A stretch of DNA of 63,750 bases from Clostridia bacterium (GCA_017397805.1 JAFQHW010000008.1:1-63750); one strand, 5' to 3'. Numbered from the stretch's first letter, positions 24,446-32,886 are shown. The notes: generated by a model not told the origin, from the sequence alone. A program made the numbers and translations.

Positions 24446-25348
24446 ATGAAAAAGAGAATGTTTAAGATCACGGCTTTAATACTCTCTGCTGTTCTGCTGG
24501 TTACCGGTACCTTCTACTTTACCTTGGCATACTTGCAGGCAAAATCCAACCCCGTAGTAAATACCTTTACTGCAGGTAAGATTAATCTTACTCTCAAAGA
24601 GTCTGAAGTTGATGAATACGGTAATGTTAAGTATTATGCTGATGATGCGTTTATTACCGGTTCGCCCAATGAGAGTGCAGTGGAGGGGACTGACTACAAG
24701 CTTGTTAATAGTGATACTTATACAAAGGTGAACCTTGTAGAAAAGAACAATTACAAATTGGTTCCCGGCGAAACTTATACCAAGAATCCTGTTGTAACCG
24801 TTGCTGCTAATAGCGAACCTTGTTTTTTGTATCTTGCTGTGTACAACGGTCTGAACGACAGCCAGATAATGGATGTTAGTGATTATAGTCCTGTAAAAAT
24901 TGAAGACGATAGTAATACTATTCATTCCCAGCTTCTAGCCAATGGTTGGCAGATTCTCACTGCAAGCGATGGGCTAGCAGGTGTTTCTTGGAATGGTGCA
25001 CCTAAGAGGAGTGATTTTACCGTTTATTACTATCACAGTAGCACCTCTAATAGTTATATAGTCAATACTTCTAATGATCCGCAAACTTTTGGTACGTTCA
25101 ATAGTTTTAAGATTGACGAATCAGCTTCCAATGGTCAAATTTTATCGCTTGAAACTATGTATGATGCATCCGGAGAACCGACAGCTGATTTTCTTGCGTA
25201 TGCCGCAATTATTGAAGTCTATGCTTTTGCTGTACAAAGCACAGGTTTTACAAACATTAGTACGGGCGATATCGATGCGGTTAGAAATGCTTGGAATGCA
25301 ACATTCGGTGCTTCCGGCGGAACAACAAATGCTGTTGTTGAGGAGTAG
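24446..25348 (+). CDS. TasA/camelysin-like SipW-dependent exported protein
   Basis: The 300-residue protein has a leader (about residues 1-29) followed by N-T-F-T-A-G-K-I-N-L-T-L at 39-50. That N-T-F-T-x-G-x-x-x-x-x-L string starts the mature part of TasA/camelysin-family proteins, which form matrix fibres or act as surface proteins (family knowledge). It lacks the IWxEGxDxxC motif, so it is a separate lineage from the divergent cluster. It has its own promoter, an AGAGGA ribosome site and a terminator. It needs a SipW-type peptidase; two are encoded close by. Confidence 0.78.
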   Translation: MKKRMFKITALILSAVLLVTGTFYFTLAYLQAKSNPVVNTFTAGKINLTLKESEVDEYGNVKYYADDAFITGSPNESAVEGTDYKLVNSDTYTKVNLVEKNNYKLVPGETYTKNPVVTVAANSEPCFLYLAVYNGLNDSQIMDVSDYSPVKIEDDSNTIHSQLLANGWQILTASDGLAGVSWNGAPKRSDFTVYYYHSSTSNSYIVNTSNDPQTFGTFNSFKIDESASNGQILSLETMYDASGEPTADFLAYAAIIEVYAFAVQSTGFTNISTGDIDAVRNAWNATFGASGGTTNAVVEE

Positions 25349-25419
25349 TGTGATAGCTTTAAGTTTTATATGAAATTTTGAGGCTATTTTATAAAGAGAT
25401 CCAAATGCTCAGATGATCA

Positions 25420-25452
25420 TCAAGCAGTCACTTTTGTGGCTGCTTGTTTTTT
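25420..25452 (+). terminator. Rho-independent terminator
   Basis: CAAGCAGTCAC at 25421-25431 pairs with GTGGCTGCTTG at 25436-25446 (one G-U) and is followed by TTTTTT. It ends the TasA-like transcript. Confidence 0.88.
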
Positions 25453-25495
25453 GTGACTTTTATGATCTGAAATTGAAAAAATATGATTTTGGTAC

Positions 25496-25524
25496 TTGCA
25501 AAATGGATTTGTTTATGCTATTAT
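25496..25524 (+). promoter_or_regulatory. Probable promoter of the polysaccharide control operon
   Basis: TTGCAA at 25496-25501 and TATTAT at 25519-25524 have a 17-base spacer. A T-rich leader of about 105 bases follows before ATG 25636. The boxes depart slightly from consensus. Confidence 0.55.
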
Positions 25525-25635
25525 ACTATGTAGTGTAAAATGGTTAAATGAGGCGTTTTGCTTTTTTATCACTTTTTAAATGATGTTTTTAACACTTGAT
25601 GACGTTTTTTTAATACTAAGGAGTTTTTAGTTATA

Positions 25636-26400
25636 ATGGATAAGCAAGAAAAGAACAATGGCGAATATTATTCGATTGATTTGCTGCATATAGTGAAAAC
25701 GTTGTGGAAGCGTGCGTGGGTTATTATCCTTGCAGGCTTTATTGCTGCTACAATCGGCTTTTCTTATTCCAATTTTGCGATTGAGCCAACATATTCTTCT
25801 ACGATTTTATTGTACGTTAATAACAGTTCTTTTTCCTTGGGTAACACAAGCTTTAGCATCAGCTCTTCGGAGATAACGGCTGCACAAAGCCTGGTTAACA
25901 CCTACGGTGAGATACTTGATAACCGCACCACGCTTGAAAGGGTTATTGACAAGGCGGGTGTTTCCTATTCTTATCAGGACCTTTCCGAGAAAATAGAATC
26001 CTCTCCTTCAAACGAAACTGAAATAATGAAGGTTACCGTTACTACAAACGACCCATATGAGGCGTCTAAAATTGCTAATTGCATAGCCGAGGTTTTGCCG
26101 GTTCGTATTTCTGAAATTATCGACGGTGCTTCCATGGCGGTTGTTGACTCTGCGGTGCCTGTTTTGGAAAAGGTGGCGCCAAGTGTCACAAAATACACAG
26201 CCGTAGCCATGATACTTGGCCTTTTGCTTGCTGTCGTTGTTTTGGTTGTGCTTGCAATTATGGATGATACTATCCATGACGAGGAGTACGTGCTTAAAAC
26301 ATACGATTATCCTATCTTGGCAAAGGTTCCCGACCTTTATGACGGTGGTAGTAAGCAGTATGGCTATTATTATCAGAAACACAAGAAGGCGAATAATTAG
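25636..26400 (+). CDS. Wzz/YveK-like polysaccharide co-polymerase (BY-kinase activator)
   Basis: The 254-residue protein has two membrane helices (about residues 30-50 and 182-203) enclosing an outer domain, the plan of Wzz/CpsC/YveK proteins that set chain length and activate the cytoplasmic BY-kinase. The sequence E-Y-Y-S-I-D-L-L-H-I-V-K-T-L-W-K-R precedes the first helix, as in CpsC. The kinase gene follows after 20 bases. Role: control of exopolysaccharide or capsule polymerisation at the membrane. Confidence 0.85.
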   Translation: MDKQEKNNGEYYSIDLLHIVKTLWKRAWVIILAGFIAATIGFSYSNFAIEPTYSSTILLYVNNSSFSLGNTSFSISSSEITAAQSLVNTYGEILDNRTTLERVIDKAGVSYSYQDLSEKIESSPSNETEIMKVTVTTNDPYEASKIANCIAEVLPVRISEIIDGASMAVVDSAVPVLEKVAPSVTKYTAVAMILGLLLAVVVLVVLAIMDDTIHDEEYVLKTYDYPILAKVPDLYDGGSKQYGYYYQKHKKANN

Positions 26401-26420
26401 AGAAAGGTTGCGGTTTGTTT

Positions 26421-27185
26421 ATGGGATTATTTCATAAAAAGTCTAATCATGTCGCCTTTACCGGCGATGAGGACAAAAACAAGTTGCATAAAAACCTTGC
26501 GTTCACTGCAACCGAACAGTATAAATTATTAAGAGCCAACTTAGACTTTACTCTACCCGAAAACGAGAAGTGTCCTGTTATTGGTGTGACCAGTTCAATG
26601 CGTGGCGAAGGTAAGAGTACTACGGCCATTAATTTGTCTTACGTGCTTGCCGAAAGAGGCAGCAAAGTTCTGCTTATTGACGGCGACCTCAGAATACCTA
26701 CGGTCGCTAAGAAAATGGGTATAAAAGCAACCCACGGCCTTACCGATTTGCTCATCGGTAACGGTGCCCAGCTTTCCGAGTATCAGTCTGAGCAATTAAA
26801 AAATTGGTTCATTATACCTTCCGGTAAAATACCGCCCAATCCCTCCGAGCTGTTGGGTTCAAGCCGTATGGGCAGTATTTTGAGCAAGTTGAAGGAGTCG
26901 TTTGATTATATAATTATCGACTTGCCGCCTGTAAACATTGTTTCCGATGCTTTATCCGTAGCTAACAATATAACCGGTATGTTGGTTGTTATACGTGAGG
27001 ATTATACGGAGAAAAAGGAACTGGAGCGTTGCTTCAGACATTTGAAGCTTTCTAACGTGAGAGTTTTAGGTTGCGTTATGAACGAGTCTAAAAGCGGTAG
27101 CTCTACCTACAAAAAGTATAAGAAGTACAGATATTACAAGCGTTATTATACTTACGAAGGTGCATACGGCGAATATAAATCATGA
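26421..27185 (+). CDS. BY-kinase (CpsD/YveL-like tyrosine kinase)
   Basis: The 254-residue P-loop protein has Walker A S-S-M-R-G-E-G-K-S-T (about 58-67), Walker A' L-L-I-D-G-D-L-R-I-P (84-93) and Walker B Y-I-I-I-D-L-P-P, the BY-kinase triad. The C terminus is a dense tyrosine cluster, where autophosphorylation occurs in this family. ATG 26421 is preferred over an in-frame TTG six bases upstream. It overlaps the phosphatase gene by four bases (ATGA), so the opposing activities are coupled. Confidence 0.9.
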   Translation: MGLFHKKSNHVAFTGDEDKNKLHKNLAFTATEQYKLLRANLDFTLPENEKCPVIGVTSSMRGEGKSTTAINLSYVLAERGSKVLLIDGDLRIPTVAKKMGIKATHGLTDLLIGNGAQLSEYQSEQLKNWFIIPSGKIPPNPSELLGSSRMGSILSKLKESFDYIIIDLPPVNIVSDALSVANNITGMLVVIREDYTEKKELERCFRHLKLSNVRVLGCVMNESKSGSSTYKKYKKYRYYKRYYTYEGAYGEYKS

Positions 27186-27877
27186 TAGATTGGCACACAC
27201 ATATATTGCCGCAGCTTGACGACGGCAGTAAAAGCGTTAAGGAAAGCGTTTTGCTTATTAACGACTTGCAGAGTCAGGGCGTTGATACGATAATTGCTAC
27301 TCCGCACTTCTATGCCAACGACGGAGACGTCAGCAGTTTTATAAAAAGGCGTAACGGTTCCTTTGCTAAATTGCAAAACGCTAATAATAGCGACGTAAGA
27401 TTGTTGCTTGGCGCCGAGGTTAGATATTATCCGGGCATAAGCCGTTTAGAAGACCTTGATAAGTTGCAAATAGATGATAGCGGTCTGCTTTTGTTGGAAA
27501 TGCCTACGGCTAAGTGGACGGAGTATATGCTCCATGAGCTTGAGCAGCTGGCATTGCTCCCAAATCTTAAGATCGTTATGGCGCATGTCGATAGGTATTT
27601 AAAAATTCAGCCATTTCAAGTCTTTGAGCGCCTTATTGAAAGCGGTATTCTTATGCAGGCGAATGCTGAGTTTTTTATAGATTTTTTCAGTAAACGCAAG
27701 GCTTTGCAGTTGCTGCAAAACGGTTTTATCAGGTTTTTGGGTTCGGATTGCCATGGGATTAAGATTCGACCGCCCGTTATCGGTAAAGCTTTTGGAGTAA
27801 TTGAGAATAAACTGGGAACAGATTTTGTTAACTATTTCAATGAGTATGGACGTTACATGCTCAAGTTAAATAAATAA
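27182..27877 (+). CDS. PHP-type tyrosine phosphatase (CpsB/YwqE-like)
   Basis: The 231-residue protein starts M-I-D-W-H-T-H-I-L-P, the metal-binding PHP motif, with further conserved T-P-H-F at about residue 41 and S-D-C-H-G near 197. CpsB/YwqE enzymes are manganese-dependent phosphatases that dephosphorylate the BY-kinase. Coupling to the kinase by ATGA overlap supports this. It completes the Wzz-kinase-phosphatase control set. Confidence 0.9.
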   Translation: MIDWHTHILPQLDDGSKSVKESVLLINDLQSQGVDTIIATPHFYANDGDVSSFIKRRNGSFAKLQNANNSDVRLLLGAEVRYYPGISRLEDLDKLQIDDSGLLLLEMPTAKWTEYMLHELEQLALLPNLKIVMAHVDRYLKIQPFQVFERLIESGILMQANAEFFIDFFSKRKALQLLQNGFIRFLGSDCHGIKIRPPVIGKAFGVIENKLGTDFVNYFNEYGRYMLKLNK

Positions 27878-27900
27878 TATTGAATGAGAGGTTCAACGAG

Positions 27901-28575
27901 ATGAAGAAAATTAGTGCATTGATTTTTGCTTTTGCTGTTATGCTTTGTTTGAGTGTAACCGCGTTTGCAGCTCCCGGTGCTTTTTTAGAAAGTCCTTCTG
28001 CAAACTTAGGCCCTTCCTTGCATAGCTATGAAAACGAAGACGGTGACTGTACGGCAAACGTTATAGTTACTCCTTATTCAAAAAGAGGCTCTTTGCCTAC
28101 AGACGTAAAGGATAAGCTTGAAGCGGCGTATGAAGATATCGTTGAATCTACCGATTTGGCAAACTTAAGCGAAGAACTTAAAAATTTGGCTAAGGAAAAG
28201 GGTATTGATTCCGCAGCGCTTGCGGTTAGCGATTTGTTTGATATTTCCTATAGTGACTGTGTTGTGCATGACGAACACGGCTATTTTGATGTCGTTTTGA
28301 AGGCTGATACTTTAAGCCGTTTTACTGCCCTTTTGTCTAAAGGCGACAACGGTTGGGAGCTTATCGACAACGCTGAGGTTGCAATTATTGACGGACAATA
28401 TTACCTTAGATTTTCCATCGACACTTTTACTCCCTTAGCTATCGTTGTTGACACGAGCGCAGAAGCTCCCGATACCGGAGATGCCGATATGACTTGGGTA
28501 TATGTTTCTGCTATGGTTATTTCTCTTGCCGCTATAGTTGTTTTAGTTAGAAAAAGCAGAAAGCAGGAGGCATAA
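27901..28575 (+). CDS. Secreted protein with C-terminal PDTGD segment and membrane anchor
   Basis: The 224-residue protein has a classical signal peptide ending V-T-A-F-A-A-P and an outer domain with F-D-V-V-L-K-A-D-T and T-F-T-P-L-A-I-V-V-D strands. A-P-D-T-G-D then precedes a hydrophobic segment and a basic R-K-S-R-K tail. This is the form of a sortase-type sorting signal (P-x-T-G variants), though the motif is not a strict LPXTG and no sortase is in the window. ATG 27901 follows GAGAGG; an upstream GTG/ATG frame is rejected. Function unknown; possibly a wall-attached partner of the polysaccharide operon. Confidence 0.65.
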   Translation: MKKISALIFAFAVMLCLSVTAFAAPGAFLESPSANLGPSLHSYENEDGDCTANVIVTPYSKRGSLPTDVKDKLEAAYEDIVESTDLANLSEELKNLAKEKGIDSAALAVSDLFDISYSDCVVHDEHGYFDVVLKADTLSRFTALLSKGDNGWELIDNAEVAIIDGQYYLRFSIDTFTPLAIVVDTSAEAPDTGDADMTWVYVSAMVISLAAIVVLVRKSRKQEA

Positions 28576-28608
28576 TTAAAGATTCAACATAAATGAAAGG
28601 GCAACGAT

Positions 28609-29604
28609 ATGGGAAAACACAGAAGTGCTAAAAAGAAGAGAATAAAATATAGTATTTTAGCACTTGCAATAGTGTTCTTTGTTGCTGTCGCCTTTTTAAT
28701 ATTGAACCTTTGGGACAAAAATCAGGGGAGATTCCCTTGGCAGTCTGAAGAAGAAAAGACTATCGTATATAACGGCGAAGAGTACGTGTTCAGTAAAAAC
28801 GTTTCCACTTTCCTTGTTTTAGGTCTTGATAAGTATGAAGGCGATTCAGACGTTGATTCCTATAACAATGATAACCAAGCGGATTTTTTGATGTTGTTGG
28901 TTTACGATAACGACAATAAGCAATGTACCGCGTTGCATATCAATAGAGACACAATGGCGGATGTAAACAGATTGGCCGTAAATGGCAATAAAATCGACAC
29001 CTTGAAGAAGCAGATTGCCCTTGCACATACATATGGCAACGGCAAAGCCGTTAGCTGCAGAAATACAGCCGACTCAGTTTCCATGCTTTTGCAAGATGTT
29101 AAAATCGACCATTATTTATCCTTGAAGTTAGATGCCGTTCCCGTTGTTAACGACCGCGTCGGCGGCGTAACTGTTGAAGTGTTGGACGATTTCACAGGCA
29201 TTGATGATGACCTTATTGTAGGTAATACGGTTACTTTGACCGGGGATCAAGCCTTGACTTACGTTAGGACCCGATACGGTCTTGAGGATAATACAAACAG
29301 CGGACGTATGGAGCGCCAGAAGCAGTATTTGGATTCTTTGTATTCGAAGTTTAAAGAGTGTGCCGCTAATGATAACGAGTTCATTGTGAAGGCGTCAATG
29401 GATGTTTCCGATTATTTGGTTTCGGATTGCTCCATAACTCAGCTTCAGAATTTGGCAGATAAGTTCTTGTCATATGAGTTTACCGGTATTCAAAGCTTAA
29501 AGGGTGAATCTGTACCGGGTGAACGGTTTATGGCGTTTTATCCGGATGAAGACGAGCTGACGAAAACGGTAGTTGAACTGTTTTGCCAACTCAAAAACAA
29601 TTGA
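28609..29604 (+). CDS. LytR-CpsA-Psr (LCP) family ligase
   Basis: The 331-residue protein has an N-terminal membrane anchor (about residues 14-34) after a basic start, then an LCP domain with F-L-V-L-G-L-D near 67, H-I-N-R-D-T-M-A-D near 111 and T-Y-V-R-T-R-Y-G-L near 219. LCP enzymes transfer lipid-linked glycopolymers to peptidoglycan. As the last gene of the operon it would attach the polymer whose length is set by the upstream genes. Confidence 0.88.
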   Translation: MGKHRSAKKKRIKYSILALAIVFFVAVAFLILNLWDKNQGRFPWQSEEEKTIVYNGEEYVFSKNVSTFLVLGLDKYEGDSDVDSYNNDNQADFLMLLVYDNDNKQCTALHINRDTMADVNRLAVNGNKIDTLKKQIALAHTYGNGKAVSCRNTADSVSMLLQDVKIDHYLSLKLDAVPVVNDRVGGVTVEVLDDFTGIDDDLIVGNTVTLTGDQALTYVRTRYGLEDNTNSGRMERQKQYLDSLYSKFKECAANDNEFIVKASMDVSDYLVSDCSITQLQNLADKFLSYEFTGIQSLKGESVPGERFMAFYPDEDELTKTVVELFCQLKNN

Positions 29605-29619
29605 TTTTTAATCTTGAAA

Positions 29620-29647
29620 GGCAGTCACGAAGCGGTGACTGCTTTTT
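29620..29647 (+). terminator. Rho-independent terminator
   Basis: GCAGTCAC at 29621-29628 pairs with GTGACTGC at 29635-29642, followed by TTTTT. It ends the polysaccharide operon. Confidence 0.88.
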
Positions 29648-29712
29648 GTGTTGTTGACTTTTTCCGAAATAGTAGTATAATAAGACCAATAAACAAAAAA
29701 GAGGGTGTTTTT

Positions 29713-30438
29713 GTGTTTGATGCACTTGAGGTTAAAAATAGATGTGTAAATTGGATTAGAGATTTTTTTGAAGAAAACGGTAAGGGATGTAACGCAGTTC
29801 TGGGTATTTCGGGCGGCAAGGACAGCTCGGTAGCAGCGGCACTTTGCGTTGAGGCGCTGGGAGCTGACAGAGTTATAGGCGTTCTTATGCCTTGCGGTGT
29901 GCAAAACGATATTGATATGGCGGAAAAATTAGTAAATCACTTGGGTATTAAAAGCTTTGTTGTTAATATTAAAGATGCGGTTGATGGGGTAGTGAACAAC
30001 ATTCACGGTCTTGAGCTTAACGAGCAGGCAATAATTAACCTGCCGCCGAGAGTTCGTATGTCAACCGTCTATGCCGTAAGCCAAAGTCTTAACGGAAGAG
30101 TGGTTAATACTTGTAATCTTTCCGAGGATTGGATCGGTTATTCCACCAGATACGGAGATAGCGTAGGAGATTTTAGTCCTCTCTCTCGGCTCACCGTTAC
30201 CGAGGTAAAAGCTATAGGCAGAGTTTTGGGCTTGCCCGATGACCTGGTTGATAAGGTGCCTTCCGATGGCTTGTGCGGAAAAACGGATGAAGAAAAAATA
30301 GGATTCACATATTCTGTGCTTGATAAATATATACGCGAAGGCGTGTGTGACGACCCCGTAATAAAAGAAAAAATCGACATATTGCATAAGCGTAATTTGT
30401 TCAAACTGCAGCTTATGCCGTGTTTTGAGTTGGATTAA
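29713..30438 (+). CDS. nadE: NAD synthetase, ammonia-dependent
   Basis: The 241-residue protein has the ATP pyrophosphatase loop S-G-G-K-D-S (33-38), N-L-S-E-D-W-I-G-Y-S-T-R and S-P-L-S-R-L-T-V-T-E-V-K regions of NadE. It lacks the glutaminase domain, so ammonia is the nitrogen donor. GTG 29713 follows GAGGG; an open frame further upstream runs through the terminator and is rejected. It completes NAD synthesis begun by nadABC at 43-46 kb, but is not in that operon. Confidence 0.88.
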   Translation: MFDALEVKNRCVNWIRDFFEENGKGCNAVLGISGGKDSSVAAALCVEALGADRVIGVLMPCGVQNDIDMAEKLVNHLGIKSFVVNIKDAVDGVVNNIHGLELNEQAIINLPPRVRMSTVYAVSQSLNGRVVNTCNLSEDWIGYSTRYGDSVGDFSPLSRLTVTEVKAIGRVLGLPDDLVDKVPSDGLCGKTDEEKIGFTYSVLDKYIREGVCDDPVIKEKIDILHKRNLFKLQLMPCFELD

Positions 30439-30462
30439 ATTGATAATATAAACCTTGTATTT

Positions 30463-30564
30463 TATAACCCACTGTATTCACGAGCGTTTTGACATCGCAG
30501 TGGCGGAAATCCGTCACTGAAAAGCGCACTTCAAATTATAATGCTTTGACTACGGTGGGTTATA
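30463..30564. ncRNA. Long, strongly folded intergenic element of unknown class
   Basis: TATAACCCACTGTA at 30463-30476 pairs with TACGGTGGGTTATA at 30551-30564: 14 pairs, one G-U on this strand. Inside, GCGTTTT and AAAAGCGC stretches flank a nine-pair hairpin, CAGTGGCGG-AAAT-CCGTCACTG, at 30498-30519. It lies between nadE and xpt with only a weak T run after it. It may be a structured RNA, a processing site or a small palindromic mobile element; no known family was recognised. Confidence 0.5.
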
Positions 30565-30662
30565 TTGTGCTTTTATTGGGTTAACCGGAGAAATAATACA
30601 ATCTTTTGTTAATATTGTACATCGAAAATTGATATAAATACGATTTTTTTACATATAACCTC

Positions 30663-30691
30663 TTGATTTTTTGTCGAATTAAGTATATAAT
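30663..30691 (+). promoter_or_regulatory. Promoter of the xpt transcript
   Basis: TTGATT at 30663-30668 and TATAAT at 30686-30691 have a 17-base spacer. The transcript would begin about 30698. Confidence 0.7.
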
Positions 30692-30753
30692 CAAGCCGTA
30701 TGTATTTTTTGTATGCTTACCGATAATTTTGTGTTTTTCTAAAATAAAGTACA

Positions 30754-30825
30754 CCGATGATGCGGTTTTTGAATTTTTGATACCGCAATCCTCGGCAGAC
30801 AAGGCGCTTGCCTGTTTTTTGTTTT
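30754..30825 (+). terminator. Leader hairpin and terminator ahead of xpt (possible attenuator)
   Basis: CCGA and TGCGGT at 30754-30766 pair with ACCGCA and TCGG at 30782-30795. Immediately after, AGGC-GCTT-GCCT at 30802-30813 is followed by GTTTTTTG. A competing pairing, GGCA with TGCC, is possible. This resembles transcription attenuation of a purine-salvage gene, but the core of the classical purine aptamer was not found. Confidence 0.55.
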
Positions 30826-30837
30826 TGAGGTGTTGGT

Positions 30838-31416
30838 TTGAAGTCATTAGAAGAAAAGATTTTAAACGAGGGCAAAATTATGCCCGGTCATATACTCAAT
30901 ATAGGCTCATTCCTTAACCAACAAATTGATACTTGTTTTCTTATGGAAATGGGTAAGGAAGTTGCATCTTTGTATAAAGACAGCGGCGTAACTAAGGTTC
31001 TTACCATTGAGTCGTCGGGTATAGCTCTTGCAGTAGCTTCGGCGGCTGAACTAAAGGTTCCCGTGCTGTTTGCTAAAAAGCACCGTTCCGGCAATGTTGC
31101 AGGTGAAGTTTATAAGGCCAATATTCATTCTTATACTCACGGTAATGATTACGAGGCCGTCGTTCCCGCAAGCTTTTTGTGTGCAGACGATAAGGTGCTT
31201 TTGGTAGATGATTTTTTAGCAAGCGGTGAAGCGCTTAACGGTTTGATCAATTTGGTCGGTCAGGCTGGTGCTACTGTTGTGGGCGCTGCTATAGCCGTTG
31301 AAAAAGGCTTCCAAAAAGGCGGTGACGCTCTCCGCGAAAAAGGTATGAGGGTTGAGTCACTGGCCATTATCGATAAGTTTTTGGACGATACCGTTGAATT
31401 TCGTAAACAATTTTGA
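30838..31416 (+). CDS. xpt: Xanthine phosphoribosyltransferase
   Basis: The 192-residue protein matches Xpt along its length: S-F-L-N-Q-Q-I-D near residue 26, T-I-E-S-S-G-I-A near 58 and the PRPP loop L-L-V-D-D-F-L-A-S-G-E-A near 121-132. It converts xanthine and PRPP to XMP in purine salvage. The start is TTG at 30838, supported by GAGGTG upstream and by alignment of the M-x-x-L-x-x-K-I start of Xpt. The nucleoside transporter genes downstream fit a purine uptake and salvage unit. Confidence 0.9.
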   Translation: MKSLEEKILNEGKIMPGHILNIGSFLNQQIDTCFLMEMGKEVASLYKDSGVTKVLTIESSGIALAVASAAELKVPVLFAKKHRSGNVAGEVYKANIHSYTHGNDYEAVVPASFLCADDKVLLVDDFLASGEALNGLINLVGQAGATVVGAAIAVEKGFQKGGDALREKGMRVESLAIIDKFLDDTVEFRKQF

Positions 31417-31456
31417 TGTAATTTTAATTACATAAATTTATTTTTGGAGGAAAAAC

Positions 31457-32791
31457 ATGAAAAAATTTCTTTCCCTGCTCCTCGTTGCTCTTATGCTCGT
31501 TTCTATCGTAGCATGTGGCGGCAAAGATGATGAAACCAGTAGCGTAAATCCCGATTCTTCTCAAACCGTTAACGAGGAAAACGATGCCGTTTCCGCAGAT
31601 GTTGAATCTGATGATGCGGAATCTATCGACGTTGAGGCTTCTGAAGACCTTCCCAGCGTTCCTTCTCTTGAAGGCAAAGACCTTTCTGATCTTACTTTCG
31701 GTCTTATTTGTCTCCACGATGAGAACTCCACTTACGACAAGAACTTCATCCAGGCTATGTATGAAGCTCAGGAAGCACTTGGTCTCTCCGATGATCAGGT
31801 GAAGATAGTTACCAACATCCCCGAAGGCAGTGAGTGCTATGATGCAGCAGTTGAACTCGTTGAAGATTACGACTGTGACATCGTTTTTGCTAACTCCTTC
31901 GGTCATGAGACTTACATGATTCAGGCTGCTAAGGAATATCCCGAGGTTGAGTTCTGCCATGCAACCGGTACTATGGCTCACACCGAAAAGCTTGACAACT
32001 TCCACAACGCATTTGCTTCTATTTACGAAGGCAGATACCTTGCAGGTATTGCTGCAGGTCTTAAGCTTAACGAAATGATCGAAAACGGTGACATCACTGC
32101 TGACGAAGCAAAGATGGGTTACGTTGGTGCTTTCCCCTATGCAGAGGTTAAGTCCGGCTACACTTCCTTCTATCTTGGCGCTAAGTCCGTATGTCCTTCC
32201 GTAACTATGGACGTTAAGTTCACCAACAGCTGGTATGACGAAGCTCTTGAAAAAGAAGCAGCTCTCGCTCTTATCGATTCTGATTGCGTTCTTATAAGCC
32301 AGCACGCTGACTCTATGGGCGCTCCCTCCGCATGCGAACAGGCAGGCGTTCCCAACGTATCCTACAACGGCAGCACCGTTGAAGCATGCCCCAACACCTT
32401 TATCGTTTCTTCCAGAATCAACTGGGCTCCTTACTACGAATATATCGTAGCTTGCTGGGCAAACGACGTTGCTATTCCCGCTGACTGGTGCGGCGGCATC
32501 AACGAAGGTTCCGTAGTTCTTACCGATGTTAACTCCAAGGCTGCTGCTGAAGGCACCGTTGATGCTATCGAAGCTGCTAAGAAGGAAATCGTTGACGGCA
32601 CCCGTTACGTATTTGATACTGCTAACTTCACCGTAGCAGGCGAGAAGATCTCCTCTTACCTTGCAGACGTTGATACCGATGCAGCTTTCACAAAAGACAC
32701 CGAAGTTGTTAAGGATGGTATTTTTGTAGAGTCTATATACCGCAGTGCTCCTTACTTTGATATCGACATTGACGGTATTACCATTAAATAA
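31457..32791 (+). CDS. BMP-family nucleoside-binding lipoprotein
   Basis: The 444-residue protein has a lipoprotein signal with Cys20 in S-I-V-A-C, an acidic Ser/Glu/Asp-rich linker (about residues 22-75), then a BMP/PnrA ligand domain with G-L-I-C-L-H-D-E-N-S-T-Y-D-K-N-F and F-A-N-S-F-G-H-E motifs. BMP proteins bind nucleosides. Its codon use strongly favours C-ending codons (AAC, TTC, ATC), unlike neighbouring genes, which suggests very high expression. Two terminators follow before the ATPase gene. Confidence 0.9.
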   Translation: MKKFLSLLLVALMLVSIVACGGKDDETSSVNPDSSQTVNEENDAVSADVESDDAESIDVEASEDLPSVPSLEGKDLSDLTFGLICLHDENSTYDKNFIQAMYEAQEALGLSDDQVKIVTNIPEGSECYDAAVELVEDYDCDIVFANSFGHETYMIQAAKEYPEVEFCHATGTMAHTEKLDNFHNAFASIYEGRYLAGIAAGLKLNEMIENGDITADEAKMGYVGAFPYAEVKSGYTSFYLGAKSVCPSVTMDVKFTNSWYDEALEKEAALALIDSDCVLISQHADSMGAPSACEQAGVPNVSYNGSTVEACPNTFIVSSRINWAPYYEYIVACWANDVAIPADWCGGINEGSVVLTDVNSKAAAEGTVDAIEAAKKEIVDGTRYVFDTANFTVAGEKISSYLADVDTDAAFTKDTEVVKDGIFVESIYRSAPYFDIDIDGITIK

Positions 32792-32807
32792 ACTTTGTTG
32801 CTATAAT

Positions 32808-32838
32808 AAGGCGGGACCTGATCCGTCCCGCCTTGTTT
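32808..32838 (+). terminator. Terminator after the BMP lipoprotein gene
   Basis: AAGGCGGGAC at 32808-32817 pairs perfectly with GTCCCGCCTT at 32824-32833, followed by GTTT. It probably lowers expression of the transport genes relative to the binding protein. Confidence 0.85.
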
Positions 32839-32852
32839 AAATATTTAAAGTT

Positions 32853-32886
32853 AAAAACAGAGCCGAAGATATTCGACTTTGTTTTT
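32853..32886 (+). terminator. Second, weaker terminator-like hairpin
   Basis: AAAACAGAGCCGAA pairs with TTCGACTTTGTTTT with one mismatch and one G-U, followed by T residues. Together with the previous hairpin it forms a tandem barrier between the lipoprotein and ATPase genes. Confidence 0.65.

Noticed and set aside
30692..30837. Classical purine riboswitch before xpt
   Set aside because: The conserved loop sequences of that aptamer could not be found; only a hairpin and terminator are visible.
31424..32305. 293-residue minus-strand frame over the BMP lipoprotein
   Set aside because: Made possible by the strong codon bias of the true gene; no start signal or recognisable domain.
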